A program made the position numbers and the translations under genes. Under the pieces are notes generated by a model. The model did not search any database. It worked only from the letters and a program-made list of their open reading frames with translations, and was not told the DNA's origin. 64,000 bases of DNA from Secundilactobacillus angelensis (GTDB lineage Bacteria > Bacillota > Bacilli > Lactobacillales > Lactobacillaceae), in NCBI RefSeq assembly GCF_012641075.1, contig NZ_JAAXLJ010000009.1, forward strand, positions 23,534-87,533, read 5' to 3'. Shown here piece by piece: positions 61,561 through 64,000 of this stretch (position 1 is its first letter; the number at the start of each line of letters is the position of its first letter).

Positions 61561-62445
61561 ATGTGCACCAGTCTTACATTAACCGCAGCCGATGGCACAC
61601 ACCTGTTGGCAAGAACGATGGACTTTCCTAACGTTGATCCTTGGCAGCCGACAATTCTTGAAGTTGGTACTAATTGGCAGCCAATTTTTGGTGAAAGCCA
61701 CGCTACTCAGTACCGCATAGTTGGCTCAGCTCGCCATTTAAACGGCCATTATCTTTTTGGGGATGGATTAAACAGTGCAGGATTGGCCTGTGCTGAACTC
61801 TATTTTCCAAATCGGACTCACTATTTTGACGAGCCGCAAGCCGAAAAGACTAACCTGACACCACAGGATTTAATTTTGTGGGTGCTCAGTCAGCACAGTA
61901 CGATTGCCGAAGTTGCCGCCGACCTTCCTAACGTTGCTCTCGTTGGTAAAATCTGGTACGCAGAAAATAAAGTCTACCCATTCCACTGGCTATTGGCAGA
62001 TAAAACCGGAGCAACTGCCGTCTTAGAACCAACGACCCTGTCCTTGAAGCTAATCAGCGATCCGCTGAACGTATTAACTAATACACCCGAATTAGCCGAC
62101 CACCTACAGCGCGTTAATCAATTTTTAAGTACTGATAACGTGCACGTGAAGGACGCTGCCAAACGCTGGCTTGATGAACATCGGCCTCTACCAGAGGGGC
62201 CAATTCCCACGAATCGTTTCATTAGAACAACCATTAACCTCTGGGGGCAGCCACAACCAGCAACGGCAGCAACAGCCGTTTCAAGGGCAAGCTCAATTCT
62301 TGATCAAGTCATTATCCCAAGGCAAACCGGTAAACAACCTGCCAATCATAATTTTACTCACTACATTGGTATCATTGATATGACCCATCTTCAGTATTTA
62401 CAATTGCCAACTGACGCAACACCAAAATCTAAAATTAACCTCTGA
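61561..62445 (+). CDS. choloylglycine hydrolase family (linear amide hydrolase) protein
   Basis: A 294-residue N-terminal nucleophile hydrolase. Cys2 (MCTSLTL) becomes the nucleophile after Met removal. Further catalytic residues occur in LLARTMDFP (Arg, Asp), GLNSAGLACAELYFP, LTNTPEL (Asn) and NRFIRTT (Arg). It may be a bile salt hydrolase, penicillin V acylase or acyl-homoserine-lactone acylase; length is slightly below the usual 315-335 for bile salt hydrolases, so specificity stays open. TAGGGGG precedes the ATG. Confidence 0.85.
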   Translation: MCTSLTLTAADGTHLLARTMDFPNVDPWQPTILEVGTNWQPIFGESHATQYRIVGSARHLNGHYLFGDGLNSAGLACAELYFPNRTHYFDEPQAEKTNLTPQDLILWVLSQHSTIAEVAADLPNVALVGKIWYAENKVYPFHWLLADKTGATAVLEPTTLSLKLISDPLNVLTNTPELADHLQRVNQFLSTDNVHVKDAAKRWLDEHRPLPEGPIPTNRFIRTTINLWGQPQPATAATAVSRASSILDQVIIPRQTGKQPANHNFTHYIGIIDMTHLQYLQLPTDATPKSKINL

Positions 62446-62466
62446 TTTTCAGCAAATGATGTTTAA

Positions 62467-62497
62467 AACCCGCAATTTAATTTTAAAATTGCGGGTT
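62467..62497 (+). terminator. terminator of the choloylglycine hydrolase-like gene
   Basis: AACCCGCAATTT / AAATTGCGGGTT with TTTTACG after. Confidence 0.85.
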
Positions 62498-62779
62498 TTT
62501 TACGTTATTTTGCAGAAATTCCCCTGAATTTCCAGGCTTTGTTACAGTCTTGCAACAAACAATGAGAGCCTGTTATAACAGCGTTTAGTCATGGAAAGGG
62601 TCGTTTTCTGACTGCAAAAATTACGACCCTGTCGTTTTCATTAATCTAATAGATAATTCACTGAAACACTACTGTAATCTCCAATTGATACACTTAGTCT
62701 CGTTGAATTGATTAAGATAAATTTAAAATTTAAAAAAACGTTATTCGACTACATATCAAAAAGGGGATATTTCAAAATT
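62498..62779 (+). promoter_or_regulatory. leader/promoter region of the NlpC/P60 gene
   Basis: 280 bases without a gene. It holds several GTTACA/GTTATAACAG-like half-sites (62539, 62573) and a TGTAAT at 62672, which could be WalR-type sites, but spacing does not fit the consensus well. No firm promoter assigned. Confidence 0.3.
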
Positions 62780-63250
62780 ATGAAGAAATGGTTCGTTAAA
62801 CTCGCATTAACCGCAATCGCAGTACTTGGCTTTACAATTGCTACTAACATGACTCACAGCACCACAGCAAAAGCTGACACACCATCTTACTCAAAGATTT
62901 ATAAGGTTGCCAAAAACCAACTTGGCAAACCATACGGCTGGGGTTCAACTGGTCCTTCACGCTTTGACTGCTCAGGTTTAACTTCATACGTTTACAAGAA
63001 GGGCGCTTCAAAGGCCATTCCACGGACTGCCCAAGCACAATACAACAAGCTGAAAAAAGTTAAGTACGCCCACGCTAAGAAGGGTGACTTGGTATTCTTC
63101 GGTGGCAGCAAGCACAGTATCAGTCACGTTGGGATGTACATCGGTAATGGTAAGATGATTGATTCTCAAAACCGCGGTGTGATCATCGAATCCGTTAAAG
63201 CACCCTGGTGGCATCATGTTGGTACTGCTCGAGTAACCGACTTAGACTAA
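62780..63250 (+). CDS. secreted NlpC/P60 peptidoglycan endopeptidase
   Basis: A 156-residue exported cysteine peptidase. The signal peptide covers residues about 1-34 (MKKWFVKLALTAIAVLG...TAKAD). The NlpC/P60 domain has YGWGSTGPSRFDCSGLTSYVY (catalytic Cys in FDCSGL), GDLVFFGG and HSISHVGMYIGNGKMID (catalytic His). It should cut D-Glu-diamino acid bonds in stem peptides. It is the minimal form without LysM or SH3 anchors. The ATG at 62780 follows AAAGGGGAT. Confidence 0.9.
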   Translation: MKKWFVKLALTAIAVLGFTIATNMTHSTTAKADTPSYSKIYKVAKNQLGKPYGWGSTGPSRFDCSGLTSYVYKKGASKAIPRTAQAQYNKLKKVKYAHAKKGDLVFFGGSKHSISHVGMYIGNGKMIDSQNRGVIIESVKAPWWHHVGTARVTDLD

Positions 63251-63267
63251 TTTAAACGAATATCCCT

Positions 63268-63298
63268 AGCCCCGATTGCCAAACTGGCAATCGGGGCT
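63268..63298 (+). terminator. terminator of the NlpC/P60 gene
   Basis: AGCCCCGATTGCC / GGCAATCGGGGCT then TTTTTG. Confidence 0.88.
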
Positions 63299-63386
63299 TT
63301 TTGCATATGACGACTTTCTGTTTCTAGCAAATTTTTCTATCAAAAAAATAAGACAACACTCTGTTAGTTCTTAAAAAGCGATATCT

Positions 63387-63431
63387 ACCATATCTGGTAG
63401 AAAAATAATTAAGTTATGCTATATATTGTTG
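63387..63431 (+). promoter_or_regulatory. two NrdR-box-like palindromes upstream of the ATP-cone gene
   Basis: Core ACCATATCTGGT (63387-63398) and ATGCTATATATTGTTG (63416-63431, 12 of 16 matches to ACACTATATATTGTGT) have centres 31 bp apart, the usual spacing for NrdR pairs. They lie 56-100 bases before the GTG at 63487. The first box is weak. Confidence 0.5.
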
Positions 63432-63486
63432 CTTTTTTCAAACAGATGTTCTACGATTAACATATTGATAAAAAGGAGACTTAGCC

Positions 63487-63819
63487 GTGAACAAACAAAA
63501 ACCGCAACAGTCACATATTCAGATTACGGTTCACTTTGTGGAAAAGCAAAACGGGAAAAAAGCGGTGTTTGATGCGCGCAAGATTCTACGGAGCTTGAAC
63601 CACTTGACGCACGATGACCGTCTGATTCGCCGCATCAACGCACTTGTGCTCGCCCAAATTGCCGGTTATTCTCAGATTGATACAGCAACGATTCGCCAGC
63701 TGGTCATTTCAACTTTGAATCTGCTGGATCACCCTGAACTGGCAAAACGCTATGACGAGTACCATCCTTCCGCCACTAAACAAGACCAGTTTAAGCAACT
63801 ATCATTCTTTAACTTTTAA
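63487..63819 (+). CDS. stand-alone ATP-cone-like protein
   Basis: A 110-residue protein starting with GTG after AAGGAGACT. Residues about 10-95 read like one ATP-cone: ITVHFVEKQNGKKAVFDARKI resembles the KRDGRxVxFDxxKI opening, a helical middle follows, and IDTATIRQLVISTLNLLD with ELAKRYDEYH resembles the closing helices and A.AYxxYR end. Ribonucleotide reductases and NrdR carry such cones as ATP/dATP sensors, usually fused to another domain. Here there is no reductase and no zinc finger. Role unknown; could be a small nucleotide sensor. Confidence 0.6.
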   Translation: MNKQKPQQSHIQITVHFVEKQNGKKAVFDARKILRSLNHLTHDDRLIRRINALVLAQIAGYSQIDTATIRQLVISTLNLLDHPELAKRYDEYHPSATKQDQFKQLSFFNF

Positions 63820-63825
63820 AAAAGC

Positions 63826-63855
63826 ACCCCTGCCCGTTGTGGTTGGGGTTTTTAT
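63826..63855 (+). terminator. terminator of the ATP-cone gene
   Basis: ACCCC / GGGGT with a G/T-rich loop and TTTTTAT following; modest stem. Confidence 0.5.
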
Positions 63856-63868
63856 ATTTCTGCAGACT

Positions 63869-63901
63869 AAAAAACGCTATCCAAAATGGATAACGTTTTT
63901 T
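63869..63901. terminator. bidirectional hairpin
   Basis: AAAAAACG.TATCCA / TGGATA.CGTTTTTT stem with AAA loop, probably a terminator used from either side. Confidence 0.65.
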
Positions 63902-63912
63902 GGTTCTACAAT

Positions 63913-63955
63913 ATCTGTTGTTGGTAATAGATTTTATCTATTACTGATAACAGAT
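63913..63955. repeat. 20-base inverted repeat, possible operator or terminator
   Basis: ATCTGTTGTTGGTAATAGAT and ATCTATTACTGATAACAGAT with a 3-base spacer and three mismatches, followed by TTTTTT. It could serve the next gene beyond the window. Confidence 0.45.
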
Positions 63956-64000
63956 TTTTTGTTACACTACTATTTAATAAAAAAACGGGCATTCCCGCCC

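Noticed and set aside
61561..62445. Confident bile salt hydrolase call
   Set aside because: Catalytic residues fit the whole Ntn-hydrolase family; substrate-loop residues cannot be judged without alignment and the protein is somewhat short.

Overview
The window looks like a chromosomal segment of a low-to-mid GC Gram-positive of the family Lactobacillaceae (a Lactiplantibacillus / Levilactobacillus-like lactobacillus; genus not resolved). The basis is strong AAGGAGG-type ribosome binding sites, frequent TTG and GTG starts, an anaerobic class III ribonucleotide reductase, PepI- and PepV-type peptidases, an Apf-like LysM surface protein, a DUF5776 surface protein, a VanX-like dipeptidase and CcpA-type cre sites. 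There is no IS element, prophage or CRISPR array. One tRNA gene (Arg) is present.

Layout. 1-343: partial MFS transporter. 0.7-18 kb: a large inositol-type carbohydrate region in four blocks. They are (i) iolG-like / epimerase / iolH-like, divergent from an MFS porter plus an AraC regulator; (ii) an AEC carrier and a second dehydrogenase; (iii) an operon of dehydrogenase, iolE, iolG and MFS porter behind a clear sigma-A promoter; (iv) an opposite-strand operon of MFS porter, dehydrogenase, UPF0303 protein and zinc-less MDR reductase. In all there are five Gfo/Idh/MocA dehydrogenases, three sugar porters and three TIM-barrel isomerases/dehydratases. The ring-opening and later genes (iolD, iolB, iolC, iolJ, iolA) are not in the window. 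18-22 kb: nucleoside hydrolase and nrdD-nrdG behind NrdR boxes.

22-36 kb: ordinary metabolic and envelope genes (LysM protein, brnQ, acetyltransferases, pepI, nitroreductase, aldo/keto reductase, aminotransferase, amino acid permease, a MarR-NmrA pair with a perfect palindromic operator, gldA, secreted GDPD). 36-42 kb: DUF1697 and B3/B4 proteins, then a compact four-gene membrane operon (beta-lactamase-like lipoprotein, PDZ protein, two zinc-ribbon membrane proteins). 42.3-44.1 kb: a candidate small RNA/attenuator with a 45-residue membrane peptide, and an Fst/par-type type I toxin-antitoxin locus. 44-50 kb: glutamine-type ABC transporter parts and a pair of divergent redox genes around a 44-bp palindrome. 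50-51 kb: yefM-yoeB type II toxin-antitoxin next to tRNA-Arg. 51-64 kb: surface protein, thrC, MarR, NAD(P)HX epimerase, pepV, YfcC-type carrier, VanX-like dipeptidase, choloylglycine-hydrolase-family enzyme, NlpC/P60 protein, and a stand-alone ATP-cone protein.

Most interesting non-standard signals: the Fst-type locus, with its direct repeats and antisense promoter intact; a family of about 95-bp hairpin repeats with compensatory changes (three in tandem at 57.8-58.2 kb, one at 24.6 kb, a structural relative at 19.1 kb); an orphan ATP-cone gene preceded by two NrdR-box-like sequences 31 bp apart; the RNA-plus-peptide unit at 42.4-42.7 kb; and an expanded but truncated inositol gene set. All names come from reading the sequence and recalled family knowledge. 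No search was run.
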